Positions 54,211 through 63,999 of a DNA stretch of 64,000 nucleotides are shown here, in pieces (the first letter of the stretch is position 1; the number at the start of each line of letters is the position of its first letter). The translations under genes and the position numbers were made by a program. The notes below the pieces were generated by a model. That model saw only the letters and a program-made list of their open reading frames with translations. It did no database searches and was not told where the DNA came from. The DNA is from Myxococcales bacterium (GTDB lineage Bacteria > Myxococcota_A > Polyangia > Polyangiales > Polyangiaceae), in NCBI GenBank assembly GCA_016706225.1, contig JADJKB010000005.1, positions 1-64,000 of the forward strand, in the 5' to 3' direction.

Positions 54211-55604
54211 CGGCGGACGCCGCGGTCAAGGTGGCGTTGCTCAACAACCCCGCGATCCAGGCGAGCTTCGAGGATCTCGGCGCGGCGCGCGGGCCTGATG
54301 CCGGGCGCTCCGGCTGCCGAATCCCCGCAGATGCGGCCTTGTTCTATCATGGCGCGGACGGCGATCCCGAGGTCGACCTGTCCGTGACCCTCGACGTCAC
54401 CGACTTCTTCTTCCTACCGGCGCGCCAGGGCGCTGCGCAGAGCGAGCTGGACGCCGCCGTCTTGTCCGTCGCCGGCGGCGCGCTGGATCTCGCGCTCGAG
54501 GTGCGCCGCGCCCACATCCGCTACGTCGCCGCCAAGCAGATCGTCGAGCTGAGGCGTACCGTGAGCCAGGCGGCCAAGGCGTCCGCCGACGCGGCCGAGA
54601 AGATCCACGAGGCGGGCAACTCCACGGACCTCGACCTGGCCAACGAACGGGAGCGCTCTACCAAGAGTCGAGGCTCGCGCTGGCCCAAGCCGAGACCGCG
54701 CTCACGACGGAGCGCCAGCGGCTCGGCGCGCTGATGGGCGTCTGGGGAGCGAGAGCAAGTGGACGACCCGGAGCGCTTGCCCGGGCCGCCTGCCAGTGAA
54801 ATCGATCTGTCCAGCTCCGAGCGCTTGGCCCTCTCCCGCAGCCTCGATCTCGCGCTGGCGCGACAGCGCTTCACGGCCGCTGCCAAGCGCGCGAACCTGG
54901 CGCGCGTCGAGGGGCTGCTGCCGGAGGTGCGGGCAGGCGTCGCCGCCGAAAAGGAAATCAACGAGAGCAGGTGGGGCGTCGGTCCGGCCGTCGGTCTCGA
55001 GCTCCCGCTCTTCTATCAGGGCCAGGGCGAGGTCGCGGCGGCGCGCGCCGAGATGCGACGCCAGGCGCGCCTGCACGACGTGACCGCCATCCAGGTCCGC
55101 TCGGCCGCGCGCACGACAGCGGCCACGCTCTCCGTAGCGCGAGAGCGTGTTCGCTTCTACGAGACGGTGCTCTTGCCTCTCCGGGAGCGTGTCGTCGCCG
55201 AGACGCAGCTCCAGTACAACGCGATGAACGCGGGCGTTTTCCAGCTCATCGCCGCGAAGCGGGACCAGGTCGAGACCGGCAGAGCCTACGTCGAAGCCCT
55301 GCGCGACTACTGGCTCACGCGCGCGGAGCACGAGCAGCTCTCTCTCCACGCCAGTGCAAGCCGGAATGACGAGAAGCGCGAGGCCCGTTGCCGTCCGAGT
55401 TCAGTGTTGGCCGGACATCTTGGTGCCGTCAGGCATGGTGTGCTCCCCGCGCCCGGCGTCAGCGCCCTCGGGTGCGGGCTCGCTGGTCGGTCCCGGCGCC
55501 GCAGGCAGGGGCTCGAGCCTCGGGCTGCGATTGCCCCCCGCAGGCGCTCGCGCTCGCGACCATGGCTGCTGCAACGAAAAGGGACCGGAGCTTCAGTTCA
55601 TTGA
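54029..55604 (+). CDS. TolC/CusC-family outer-membrane efflux lipoprotein 1 (frameshifted)
   Basis: GTG 54029 (GTGA overlap) gives VIRFAAMSVFALSTVACVGQ, a lipoprotein signal as in CusC. Family segments follow in three frames: SDQVRRLLGAPLTADAAVKV, NNPAIQASFEDLGAARG, RRAHIRYVAAKQIVELRRTV, LALAQAETALTTERQRLG, then LARQRFTAAAKRANLARVEG and FYETVLLPLRERVVAETQLQ with the second coiled-coil set. Shifts lie near 54130, 54655 and 54755. The frame runs to 55604, but recognisable sequence ends near 55370 and a convergent small gene stops at 55401, so the true end is probably about 55370. It is the outer channel serving this cluster, possibly with the CusBA pair downstream. Confidence 0.75.
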
Positions 55605-55608
55605 ACAT
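55401..55608 (-). CDS. Small copper-type lipoprotein with MPDGTKM tail (frameshifted)
   Basis: ATG 55608 follows GGAGGT. MFNELKLRSLFVAAAMVASASAC is an exported or lipoprotein signal. After one shift near 55530 the sequence reads PAAPGPTSEPAPEGADAGRG, then EHTMPDGTKMSGQH and a stop at 55401. Short Met/His tails of the MPDGTxM type are common in periplasmic copper-binding proteins. About 68 residues. The role is inferred from the tail and the neighbours. The DNA upstream is a cusA remnant that reads in frame into this gene, so expression context is unclear. Confidence 0.55.
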
Positions 55609-55689
55609 CCAGGCGACCTCCAGAAGTATCGGCTCATTCAGCTTCGCCGAGCAAAGTGCACGAACCATGCCGTTGTGGCCGCCAACGAG

Positions 55690-55865
55690 ACGCCGAGCGC
55701 TGAGCTGCGAGTAGCGCCAGTAGGTGTACGCGACCGGGATCAGCTCGAGCGTCAGGAACGCGCTCGTGGCCAACGCCGCCGACCACGGGCGCGGCGATGT
55801 GCTTCATCACGTCGGCGACGCTGCCGTGGCCCAAAGCAGCGGAACGAGGCCGATCATCCAGGGCT
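55690..55865 (-). pseudogene. C-terminal remnant of a CusA/CzcA-type RND pump gene
   Basis: In two frames the minus strand codes WMIGLVPLLWATAAS, DVMKHIAAPVVGG and TSAFLTLELIPVAYTYWRYS, the last two membrane segments of heavy-metal RND pumps. Nothing upstream continues the gene. It is a leftover of a second pump operon on this strand. Confidence 0.7.
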
Positions 55866-55925
55866 GGCAAATGCCCCGAGCGCGCAGAAACGTGTTCGCT
55901 GCTGCAAACCCTGCACCCGGACGCT

Positions 55926-55941
55926 GTGACAGCGCGATCAC
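55926..55941. promoter_or_regulatory. GTGAC-N6-ATCAC dyad before the cus operon
   Basis: GTGACAGCGCGATCAC, one base shorter than the standard spacing, 42 bp before the -24 element. This equals the proximal slot at the kinase and PAD copy 3 promoters. Confidence 0.45.
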
Positions 55942-55982
55942 GTCCGGCGCCAAGCTCACGTTCTTCAACAGAGTCAGCCGCT

Positions 55983-55997
55983 TGGCATGCCACATGC
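55983..55997 (+). promoter_or_regulatory. Sigma54 promoter of the cusCBA-like operon
   Basis: TGGCATGCCACATGC, with GG, ten bases, GC. The predicted start is about 56009, 4 nt before ATG 56013. Confidence 0.55.
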
Positions 55998-56012
55998 CGA
56001 CAGATCTTTACG

Positions 56013-57265
56013 ATGCATCGAGCGATGCTCCTCGCCGTCGGCTTCCTCTGGCGCTCTTCCTTTGCGCTGAGCGGGCCTTCGCCGCGCCGTCGCCGATGGA
56101 CGTGTTCGTGGCGGAGGTCGTGCGTAACAACCCATCGCTCAGCGCGCGAGCCTTGACCCGAGCGGCCGTCGTCCGAGAGGCGTCTGCAGCCGGACTCTGG
56201 CCTGACCCGATCGGGGCCGTGATGCTCGACAACGTTCCCGAGCGCGAGGGCGGAGGAATGCCGATGATCCGCTATCAAGTCAGCCAGATGGTGCCCTGGC
56301 CGGGCAAGCTCGGTCTGATGCGCGACGCGGTCACCCGGCGTGCGGACCGGGCGCAAGCGGACACCGAAGCGCGGCGCCTCGAGCTCGTCCTCGATGCGAG
56401 CCGCGCCTATCTGATGCTGGCGCTGAACGCCCGGCGGCGAGGGGTCAATCGGGCCAGTACGGGGCTGCTCGACATCGTGCAGCGCGCGTCGATCGCCCGC
56501 TACGGGGCGGGTGTCGGAGAGCATCACGACGTGTCGCGTGCCCAGGTCGAGCGCAACGCGCTGGACCTGGCGTTGATCGATCTGGACGGGGAGCGAAGCG
56601 CCATCGTGGCGATGATGAACGCGCTCCGGAACCGGAGCTCGGAGGAGCCGATCGCCGATCCCGCGCCCTCGAAGGGCGATGTGCCGGCGCTGCCCCCGCG
56701 TCGCGACCTCGAGGCCCTGGCGATCGCCCAGCGACCCGAGCTCAAACGGATGCGAGCGATGCTGCGCGAGGAAAACGCGATGGCGTCACTGGCGCGGCGC
56801 GAACGTTATCCCGACGTCATGACCTCGGTCTGGTACAACCAGGTGCTCGGTGCACCCGACAGCGCGGGCATGATGCTCGGCGCGACCCTGCCCGTGTTCG
56901 GCGTGCGGAGGCAGAACCGCCTGGCTGGCGCGGCGGATCTCCGAAGCCAGAGCGTGGACCGCGACGTGGAAGCCATGCGCGCGATGATCCGCTTCGAGGT
57001 CGCAGACGCTTCCCGCAAGGTCAATACGGCCGGAAAGACCCTGGTGTTCTTGCGCGATGTCGCACAGAAGCGTGCCGAGGACAGCTTTCAGTCTGCGATC
57101 GCGGGCTACTCGGCAGGAACGCTCGCCATCGTCGGCGTGCTCGATGCCTGGCGATCGCTTCTGGCGGTCGAGCTGGCTCGTGCCGAGGCCACGGTGATGC
57201 AGAGCATGGCCTGGGCGGAGCTCGAGCGGGCCGTGGGAGCACGAGTGGGGGCAGGTGTCCGATGA
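56013..57265 (+). CDS. cusC: TolC/CusC-family outer-membrane efflux protein 2
   Basis: This is the outer-membrane channel of the CusCBA-type system. ATG 56013 gives MHRAMLLAVGFLWRSSFAL, a signal peptide that needs a one-base shift near 56045 to join AERAFAAPSPMDVFVAEVVR; ATG 55995 is in the downstream frame but makes a poor signal. The body is complete: NNPSLSARALTRAAVVREAS, GLWPDPIGAVML, RYQVSQMVPWPGKLGLMRDA, LDASRAYLMLALNARRRGV, then the second half RPELKRMRAMLREENAMASL, PDVMTSVWYNQVL and AGYSAGTLAIVGVLDAWRSL. About 417 residues, normal for the family. It overlaps the adaptor by ATGA. Confidence 0.88.
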
Positions 57266-58473
57266 AACGCGCGACGCGCTGCCTGGCTGCGATCTCCGCG
57301 CTGCTTCTCGCGTGGGGGTGCAAGGCGCCCCCTCATGGCGGCGAGCGCGCAGGAGCGTCCGCCGAGCCGCCGCCGAGAGCGGCACCTGCCGGGGGAGAGC
57401 ACGCGGGGCATGCTGCCGGGCAGGACGCAGGCGCTGGCCCGCCCGCGGGGTATGCAGCCTTCACACTGTCGGCGGACAAGGCACGCGCCGTGGGGCTTCA
57501 GACCGCGCACGTCGAGCAGCGGGACTTCACGCGCGCCGTGCGCACGGTGGGAGCGCTGGTGCTCGACGAGACACGCACCTCCCACGTGCACTCCAAGGTG
57601 CGCGGCTGGATCGAGAGCGTGAGCGCAGATTTTGTAGGCAAACGTGTTCGCCGGGGAGCACCGCTCTGCAGCATCTACAGCCAAGAGGTCTACGCAGCAG
57701 AGCTCGAATTCCTGTCCGTGCTCGAGCAGAGCACGCCTCGCGCCCCGCTCGCGGGGGCGTTCGCAGATGCCGAGCGAAGGGCCCAGAGCCAGCTGCTCGG
57801 CGCCGCCCGGCGCCGCCTTCAGCTCTGGGACGTGCCGAAGGCCGAGCTCGAACGCCTGGAGCGCAGTCGCGAGGCGCGTCGGACCTTCACCCTGGCAGCG
57901 CCCCGCGCGGGAGTGATCCTGGCCAAGCAGTCGCTCGCCGGAATGTTCATCGAGCCCTCGGTCGAGCTCTACGTGATCTCTGACGTCGACAAGCTCTGGG
58001 TGCTCGCCGACATCTACGATACGGACGTTCCCTTCGTCCGCCTCGGTGAAGCGGCGAAGCTCACGTTCGGCGGCTCGGCGGAGGAACGCAAAGCCACGGT
58101 GGCGTTCATTCCGCCCACCATCGAAGAACGAACGCGCACGTTGAAGGTGCGTTTCGAGGTCGACAACAAGGACGGGCGGCTCAGGCCCGGCGCGTTCGCC
58201 ACGGTCGAGATGAACCTGCCCATGGGGCGCTCGCTCGCGGTGCCCGAAAATGCGGTGATCCACGCCGGCACGAGGAAGCTCGCCTTCGTCGTCACGGGCG
58301 ACCGGGTCGAACCGCGCGAAATCGTGCTCGGTCCCGTCGTCGGTGGCTTCTACCGCGTGGAGCGTGGCCTCTCCGAGCACGACCAGGTCGCGGTCAACGC
58401 GCAGTTCTTGATCGACTCCGAGAGCCGCCTGCGCGCAACGAGCAGCCCAGGGGGCGGTCATGCCGGGCACTGA
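57262..58473 (+). CDS. cusB: CusB-type RND periplasmic adaptor lipoprotein
   Basis: The membrane-fusion subunit has 403 residues. ATG 57262 overlaps the TolC-like stop. The signal ends ISALLLAWGC, a lipobox. The N-terminal linker is His-rich (GGEHAGHAAGQDAG), as expected for a copper adaptor. The body has the CusB order: FTLSADKARAVGLQTAHVEQ, HSKVRGWIESVSADFVGKRV, SIYSQEVYAAELEFLSVLEQ, RLQLWDVPKAELERLE, LAAPRAGVILAKQSLAGMFI, LWVLADIYDTDVPFVRLGE and RTLKVRFEVDNKDGRLRPG. It ends GGGHAGH. One frame, no damage. It overlaps the pump gene by 14 bp, so the operon is tightly coupled. Confidence 0.93.
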   Translation: MKRATRCLAAISALLLAWGCKAPPHGGERAGASAEPPPRAAPAGGEHAGHAAGQDAGAGPPAGYAAFTLSADKARAVGLQTAHVEQRDFTRAVRTVGALVLDETRTSHVHSKVRGWIESVSADFVGKRVRRGAPLCSIYSQEVYAAELEFLSVLEQSTPRAPLAGAFADAERRAQSQLLGAARRRLQLWDVPKAELERLERSREARRTFTLAAPRAGVILAKQSLAGMFIEPSVELYVISDVDKLWVLADIYDTDVPFVRLGEAAKLTFGGSAEERKATVAFIPPTIEERTRTLKVRFEVDNKDGRLRPGAFATVEMNLPMGRSLAVPENAVIHAGTRKLAFVVTGDRVEPREIVLGPVVGGFYRVERGLSEHDQVAVNAQFLIDSESRLRATSSPGGGHAGH

Positions 58474-61400
58474 CGAGGCCCGGGAGCCCGCAAAGACCGA
58501 GAGCCGCGAGACCCTCGTACAGCGCATCATCTCGTTCTCTGGCAAGAACCGCTTCATCGTCTACGTGCTCGCCGGAGTGCTCACGCTCGCAGGCGTGTTC
58601 GGGGCGCAGCAAACACCGCTCGATGCCCTGCCGGATCTCTCGGACACGCAAGTCATCGTGGCCACCGAATGGATGGGTCGAAATCCGACGCTGATCGAGG
58701 ACCAGGTCACTTACCCCATCGCGACCACGTTTCTCGGGGCGCCACGGGTCAAGACCGTGCGCGGGTTCACGATGTTCGGGATGTCGTTCGTGTACGTGAT
58801 CTTCGAGGACGGCACTGACCTCTACTGGGCGCGCTCTCGTGTCGTCGAGTACCTGTCCAAGGTGCGCGAGAAGCTGCCGGCGGGGGCTTCGCCTCAGATT
58901 GGACCGGACGCCACGGGTGTCGGCTGGGTTTACCAGTACGCCCTGGTCGACAGGACGGGCAAGCACAACCTGCAGGAGCTTCGCGCGCTCCAGGACTGGA
59001 CCCTTCGCTACAAGTTGCAGGGGGTCGAGGGTGTCGCGGAGGTTGCGAGCGTCGGTGGCTTCGAGAAGGAATACCTGATCGAGATCGACCCAGTTCGGAT
59101 GAAGGGCTTCGGCTTGTCCGTCGGACAGGTCGCCGGCGCGGTGCGCGGCGCGAACGCCGAGGTCGGGGGGCGCGTGGTCGAGCTCGCGCAGCACGAGTAC
59201 GCCGTGCGCGGCCGTGGCTACGTGAAGGACAAGCGAGATCTGGAGCTCGCGGTGGTGTCGACCGACAGTCAAGGCACTCCAGTCCGCATCGGCGACGTCG
59301 CCACCGTGTCCGTCGGGGGCAACATCCGCCGCGGCGTGGTCGAGCTGGATGGGCAAGGCGAAGTCGTGGGTGGGATCATCGTGATGCGCTCGGGCGAAAA
59401 CGCGCTGAACGTGATCGACGGTGTGAAGGCCAAGCTCGCCGAGCTAAAGCCCTCGCTGCCCGAGGGTGTGGAAGTGGTGCCGGTCTACGATCGCAGCGTC
59501 TTGATCCGGGACTCCGTGACGACACTCGGCTCGAACCTGGTCTTGATCCTCGGCGTCGTCATGCTCGTGATCGGGCTGTTCCTGTTTCATCTGCGCTCTG
59601 CGCTGGTCAGCGCGATCGTGTTGCCGGTCGCCACCGTGGCGTCATTCGGCGCTTTCTATCTGTTACGCGTGAGCATCAACATCATGTCCCTGGCGGGCGT
59701 CATCCTCGCGCTCGGCGACATGGTCGACTCCGCGGTCGTGCTGGTCGAGAACGCGCACAAGAGAATCGAACAAGCGGAGCGTTCTGGCAGCGGAGAGTCA
59801 CGTGCGTCCATCGTGCTCGGTGCTGCGCGCGAGCTCGGCGGGCAGATGTTCGGCGCGCTTTTGGTCTTGACCATCGCGTTCTTGCCGGTCTTCGCGCTGG
59901 AGGGGGAGGAGGGCAGGTTGTTCCGACCGCTGGCCCTGGCCAAGACGTTCTCGATGGCGTTCGCGGCGGTGTTCGCCATCACGCTGGTACCCGCGCTGAT
60001 GGTCACGTTCCTGAAGGGACGCATCCGTCCCGAGGCAAAAAACCCTATCAATCGCCTGTGTATCGCGGCCTACAGCCGGCGCTCTTTCCGGGTCTGTCTG
60101 CGCTTTCGCTGGCTGGTGATCGCCGGCGCGGCGGGGCTGGCTGTCGCGACCTACGTTCCGTTCTCTCGCCTCGGATCGGAGTTCATGCCGCCGCTCTACG
60201 AGGGCGATCTCCTGTACATGCCGATCAGCGTGCCAGGCATGCCGATCCAGGAGGCCAAGCGGCTGCTCGAGTGGCAAGACACGCAGATACGCCAGGTGCC
60301 GGAGGTCGAACGGGTCTTCGGCAAGGCGGGGCGCGCCGAGAGCTCGCTGGATCCGGCACCACTTTCGATGCTCGAGACCATCGTGCACCTGAAGCCGCGC
60401 AAGCAGTGGCGCAAAGGCATGACCACGGAGGCCATCGTCAGCGAGCTCGAACGGAAGGTCGCGCTGCCGGGTCTCCAGGGGGCGTGGACCATGCCGATCA
60501 AAGCGCGCATCGACATGCTGTCGACCGGCATCCGAACGCCGATTGGCATCAAGGTCTTCGGTCCCGATCTCGAGCAGATCAGCAAGATCAACGATCAACT
60601 GGAGAGCGCTCTCAGCCGTGTTCCGGGCACGCGGAGCGTCTACGCGGAACGTGAGCTCGGCGGGTTTTTCCTCGACTTCACTCCTGATCGCGAGGCGATT
60701 GCCCGCTACGGCCTGTCGGTGCGCGACGTGCTCGACGTCGTGGAGAGCTCCATTGGCGGGATGGACGTCGACACCACCTACGAGGGGGCGTGAACGCTAT
60801 CGCGTCAACGTTCGCTACCCGCGCGAGCTCCGCGACAACGTGGAGGAGCTCAGGAAGGTGCTGGTGCCGATCCCGAGCTTGGTCGCGCGACGCCTGCCTA
60901 GCGGTGGATCGGCGAGTGCCCCGGGCGCCCCTTCGATGGCTTCGGGCGGGATGGGAACCACTTCGGCCGGAGCCGGCATGTCCGGCGGCGGGAGTCTCGG
61001 GGCAGTGCTCCCGCCCGGCGCGGCGCCCGCTTCGCCAGGCGCTCAGATGCCGTCCGGGAGCGGCGCGACTGTCTCGGGCGCTTCCGATGCACAGCCCGCG
61101 TTCGTTCCCCTTGGCCAGCTGGGCCGGCTCGAGACCGTGATGGGCGCGCCGATGATCAAGAGCGAGATGGGCTCGCTCACCGGCTGGGTCTACGTGGACA
61201 TCGAAGGTCGTGACGTCGGCGGATACGTGCGAGCCGCAAAGACCGTCGTCGCTCGCGATGTGAAGCTGCCTGCGGGCTACACACTCAAGTGGACGGGCCA
61301 GTACGAGCTCCTGGAGCGGATCCAGAAGCGATTGGCCTGGATCCTCCCGCTGACCATTCTCCTCGTCTTCTCGGTTCTGTACCTGAGCTTCCGCGGGCTC

Positions 61401-61922
61401 GGTCAGACCTTGATAGTGATGCTCGGGGTTCCGTTCGCGGCGGTCGGGGCGATCTGGCTCCTGTACGCCGTGAAGTTCAACACCTCGATCGCGGTCTGGG
61501 TCGGCATGATAGCGCTCTTGGGCGTCGCCGCTGAGACCGCGAGCGTGATGGTCGTGTACCTGGAGCAGGCGTGGACCGCGGGGCGCGCCTCCGGCGCAAT
61601 TGCCAGCGTGGCCACGTTGATCGATGCCGCCGTCGAGGCCGGCACGCAGCGCGTCCGTCCACTGCTCATGACCGTGATGACGAACATCTTCGGTCTCTTG
61701 CCCGTCCTGATCAGCGACGGTGTGGGCGCCGACGTGGCCAAGCGCATCGCCGCGCCGATGTGGGGAGGCCTAGTGTCGCTGACGCTGCTCACCTTGTTCG
61801 TGGTGCCGGCCGTCTACATCGTTTGGAGGAGCTTCAGCTTGCGGCGACCCAGCGCGGCGCTCCCCGAAGACGCTTCGCACTCGGGTTCTGAGTCTGTCGC
61901 CGATGCGCGGCCGGTCACGTAG
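58460..61922 (+). CDS. cusA: CusA-type Cu(I)/Ag(I) RND efflux pump with a Gly/Ser-rich insert (one frameshift)
   Basis: This is the inner-membrane pump of the Cu/Ag efflux system. ATG 58460; about 1153 residues across one shift near 60791 (DVDTTYEGA to RERYRVNVRYPRELRDN). The TM4 block LAGVILALGDMVDSAVVLVE with NAHKRIEQ is the monovalent-metal (HME4/CusA) pattern, unlike the czcA gene at the left edge. Other blocks: DALPDLSDTQVIV, FEDGTDLYWARSRVVEYLSK, PQIGPDATGVGWVYQYAL, LGSEFMPPLYEGDLLYMP and LETIVHLKPRKQWRKGMTT. Residues 812-882 are an extra Gly/Ser/Pro/Met-rich stretch (SGGSASAPGAP ... GASDAQPAFV) just before PLGQLGRLETVMGAPMIKSE; usual pumps lack it, which accounts for the extra length. 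Confidence 0.92.
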
Positions 61923-62010
61923 CCTGGACCAATGAGCGCGACGTGCGGTGCCGGCGAACCCGGGTGCTGCGCAAACCCAGTTTCGGCCGCAAGCGGCACA
62001 CCAACCGACT

Positions 62011-62025
62011 TGGCGTGGGTCTTGC
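62011..62025 (+). promoter_or_regulatory. Sigma54 promoter of the Cys-rich lipoprotein
   Basis: TGGCGTGGGTCTTGC. The GC lies 12 nt before ATG 62038, so the message would begin at the start codon or 1 nt before it. Confidence 0.55.
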
Positions 62026-62037
62026 TAGGCCCGGCGT

Positions 62038-62313
62038 ATGCGAGTCCTCGGTCCAGGGCTGCTGTCCGCCACCGCACTGGTCTTGATTGTCGCTTGCGAA
62101 AGCGAAGAGCCGCTGCCATCGCCGGCCGCCCCGGCCGGCGTCCAGGCGACGAGCGCGAACGCGCCGCCCAGCGCGATTCCGCGGGCACCGGCGGCTGCGA
62201 AGGCCAATCCGGAGTCCGACAACGCGGCGTGCTGCGGCGCCGCGATGTGCCGCAGCGTTTCGGGCGGGTGCGGCTGCCGCAAGGCGAATCCCAACGCGAA
62301 CTGTGGGGGCTGA
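62038..62313 (+). CDS. Small Cys-rich lipoprotein
   Basis: The product has 91 residues from ATG 62038; signal MRVLGPGLLSATALVLIVAC. A Pro/Ala linker of about 45 residues leads to a compact Cys cluster: AACCGAAMCRSVSGGCGCRK then ANCGG. The Cys density suggests thiolate metal binding in the envelope, fitting its place after the cus operon. No family name known. There is no ribosome site; the sigma54 box immediately upstream implies leaderless translation. Confidence 0.78.
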   Translation: MRVLGPGLLSATALVLIVACESEEPLPSPAAPAGVQATSANAPPSAIPRAPAAAKANPESDNAACCGAAMCRSVSGGCGCRKANPNANCGG

Positions 62314-62319
62314 CGTTCG

Positions 62320-63180
62320 ATGGCTGAGCTCACGAACCCTGTGACCGCGCCGGTCACGGCCGAGTTTGCCTTTGTGACAGGGACCGCTCTCGTTTTCGTA
62401 CTCGGGTTCATCGCCATCGTCGGGTGCGCCGACGTGCTCGGCTATGACGACGTCAGCTTCGAGGACGGCACCGGCGGGGCCATCTACGGCACGGGCGGGT
62501 CGAGCGCATCAGGAGGAGCCGGAGGCTCGGGCGGAACCGCCGGTCAGCCCGCTGGTGGAGGAGGTCCGAGCGGCGGCGGTGGAGCGCCGAGTGGCGGCGG
62601 TGTCTCGAGCGGTGGCGGAGGCGTGCCGAACGGGGGTGGTGGTGCTCCCAGCGGCGGCGGTTCGCCGGGCGGCGGCGGTTCGCCGGGCGGTGGCGGCGGC
62701 ACGACGGGAACCGGCGGAACTACCGGAAGCCATTACGAGACGCTCACGAATCCGAACGGTACTGGCAATGAGGCGGGCGGTGTCATCCCTGTCTGCTGCG
62801 TCCCGAGCTCGACCGAGAAATCCGAGATCGATCAGGTCTTCAACTTGCTGAACCAACATCGACTCGCGAATGGCAAGAGCGCGCTTGCATACGACGCCAA
62901 GCTCGAAGCCGCTATTGAAGGACATGTCCATCACATGGCCGTGCACAGCTTCTGGGGACACGACGCGCCTGAGAGCGCAGTGGGCAGTCCCTGGGTGCGA
63001 GCATCCTTGTGCGGCTCGAGCGCAAATGGCGAAAACCTTGGTAACGGCTACAGCAGCCCGGCGAGCGTGATGGATGGTTGGAAGAACTCCCCCGGACACA
63101 ATGCCAACATGCTGGGCGACTTTAGCCGCGTCGGCATTGGTAAGTACAGCGGCTACTGGGGCCAGCTATTTGGTAACTGA
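62320..63180 (+). CDS. CAP/SCP-domain lipoprotein with Gly-rich linker
   Basis: The open frame begins at ATG 62320, but the lipoprotein signal (ALVFVLGFIAIVGC) suggests a start nearer GTG 62374, and a GTGAC-N7-GTCAC dyad occupies 62341-62357. After the Cys come about 85 residues of Gly/Ser/Pro linker. The C-terminal 140 residues are a CAP (SCP/PR1) domain: VFNLLNQHRLANGKSALAYD, LEAAIEGHVHHMAVHSFWGH, GENLGNGYSSPASVMDGWKN, SPGHNANMLGDFSRVGIG. The paired His and Glu of the CAP cavity (HMAVHSFWGH, GENLG, GHNANML) are present. CAP proteins bind sterols, metals or proteins in different organisms; the role here is unknown. Confidence 0.82.
   Translation: MAELTNPVTAPVTAEFAFVTGTALVFVLGFIAIVGCADVLGYDDVSFEDGTGGAIYGTGGSSASGGAGGSGGTAGQPAGGGGPSGGGGAPSGGGVSSGGGGVPNGGGGAPSGGGSPGGGGSPGGGGGTTGTGGTTGSHYETLTNPNGTGNEAGGVIPVCCVPSSTEKSEIDQVFNLLNQHRLANGKSALAYDAKLEAAIEGHVHHMAVHSFWGHDAPESAVGSPWVRASLCGSSANGENLGNGYSSPASVMDGWKNSPGHNANMLGDFSRVGIGKYSGYWGQLFGN
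62341..62357. promoter_or_regulatory. GTGAC-N7-GTCAC dyad near the CAP-lipoprotein start
   Basis: GTGACCGCGCCGGTCAC, a nearly perfect palindrome (GTGACCG / CGGTCAC). No -24/-12 box is seen downstream before the likely start, so it may act on another promoter or be coincidental in the 5' coding sequence. Confidence 0.45.
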
Positions 63181-63260
63181 CCCAGTGCGCCGGTTCCGCT
63201 TGAGAGCAGAATCCACGTGACTGCCGGCCGGCGAGCGCCGAGCTGGCGGCGCCCGCCTGG

Positions 63261-63999
63261 CTAGTAGCAGGCGCCGACCTGCGCTCCCTTGGCTCCGAAG
63301 GGCAGGCATGTCTTGGGTGGAGCGCACTGGGCGTTCGCCGTGCAGATCTCGACCTCGTCCGAACCGCAGCTTGACGCGCACTTCGTTCCCGTGAACCCCG
63401 TGGCGTAGTTCGCGCAGAGCGGGTCGGTGTTTTTCACCACCGTACCGCTGCCGCAGCACTTCTGGCCTGTCGGGCAGTCGGCGACAGGATCCTGGCACTG
63501 CCAGTCGGTATCGCCGGTTGCGCAGGGCTGGCTCAGCGGCTGGCACTTGGACACGGAGCCGTACGCCTTTGGCTCGCAGCAGTGCTCGCTGCCGGACGCG
63601 CAGTAGTCGTTCATACCGCCGTCTGCTCCGCTGAAAGGGCAGTAGATGTTGCTCGTGCCCGCGTCGGACTTCGGCGGATGGAGCTTGGTGGGCGTCTTGC
63701 AGGTCTCGCCGCTCCCGCCCATGCCGCCGCCCGCCGCCGCCGCCCATGCCGCCGCCGCCCATGCCGCCGCCGCCCATGCCGCCGCCGCCCATGCCGCCGC
63801 CGCCCATGCCGCCGCCGCCCATGCCGCCGCCGCCCATGCCGCCGTTGCCGCCTGGGGCAGTGCCGCCGGCTCCGCCGCCGCCCCCGCCAAAGGAGGCGCC
63901 GCCGTATCCGGAGCCGCCACCGCCGCCCCCATTGTCCGCGCTGCACGACACGACACCACCGGCAGCCAGGATTGTCGCCGTCGAGAACAACTGGATCAC
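63261..63999 (-). CDS. Cys-rich lipoprotein with Gly-Gly-Met repeats (frameshifted, start at window edge)
   Basis: GTG 63999 gives VIQLFSTATILAAGGVVSC, a lipoprotein signal, though an earlier start outside the window cannot be excluded. A Gly-rich region with eight or more GGGGM units (63721-63840) follows; a shift inside this repetitive DNA near 63735 joins the C-terminal part. That part has at least 16 Cys in pairs: SNIYCPFSGADGGMNDYCAS, SEHCCEPKAYGSVSKCQPLS, CATGDTDWQCQDPVADCPTG, QKCCGSGTVV, KCASSCGSDEVEICTANAQC. It resembles other Cys-rich cell-surface lipoproteins of myxobacteria. Function unknown. Confidence 0.72.

Noticed and set aside
63721..63840. Short direct repeats resembling a CRISPR array
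   Set aside because: Units of about 15 bp have no spacers and code a Gly-Gly-Met repeat inside a Cys-rich lipoprotein; the same applies to 47380-47510.
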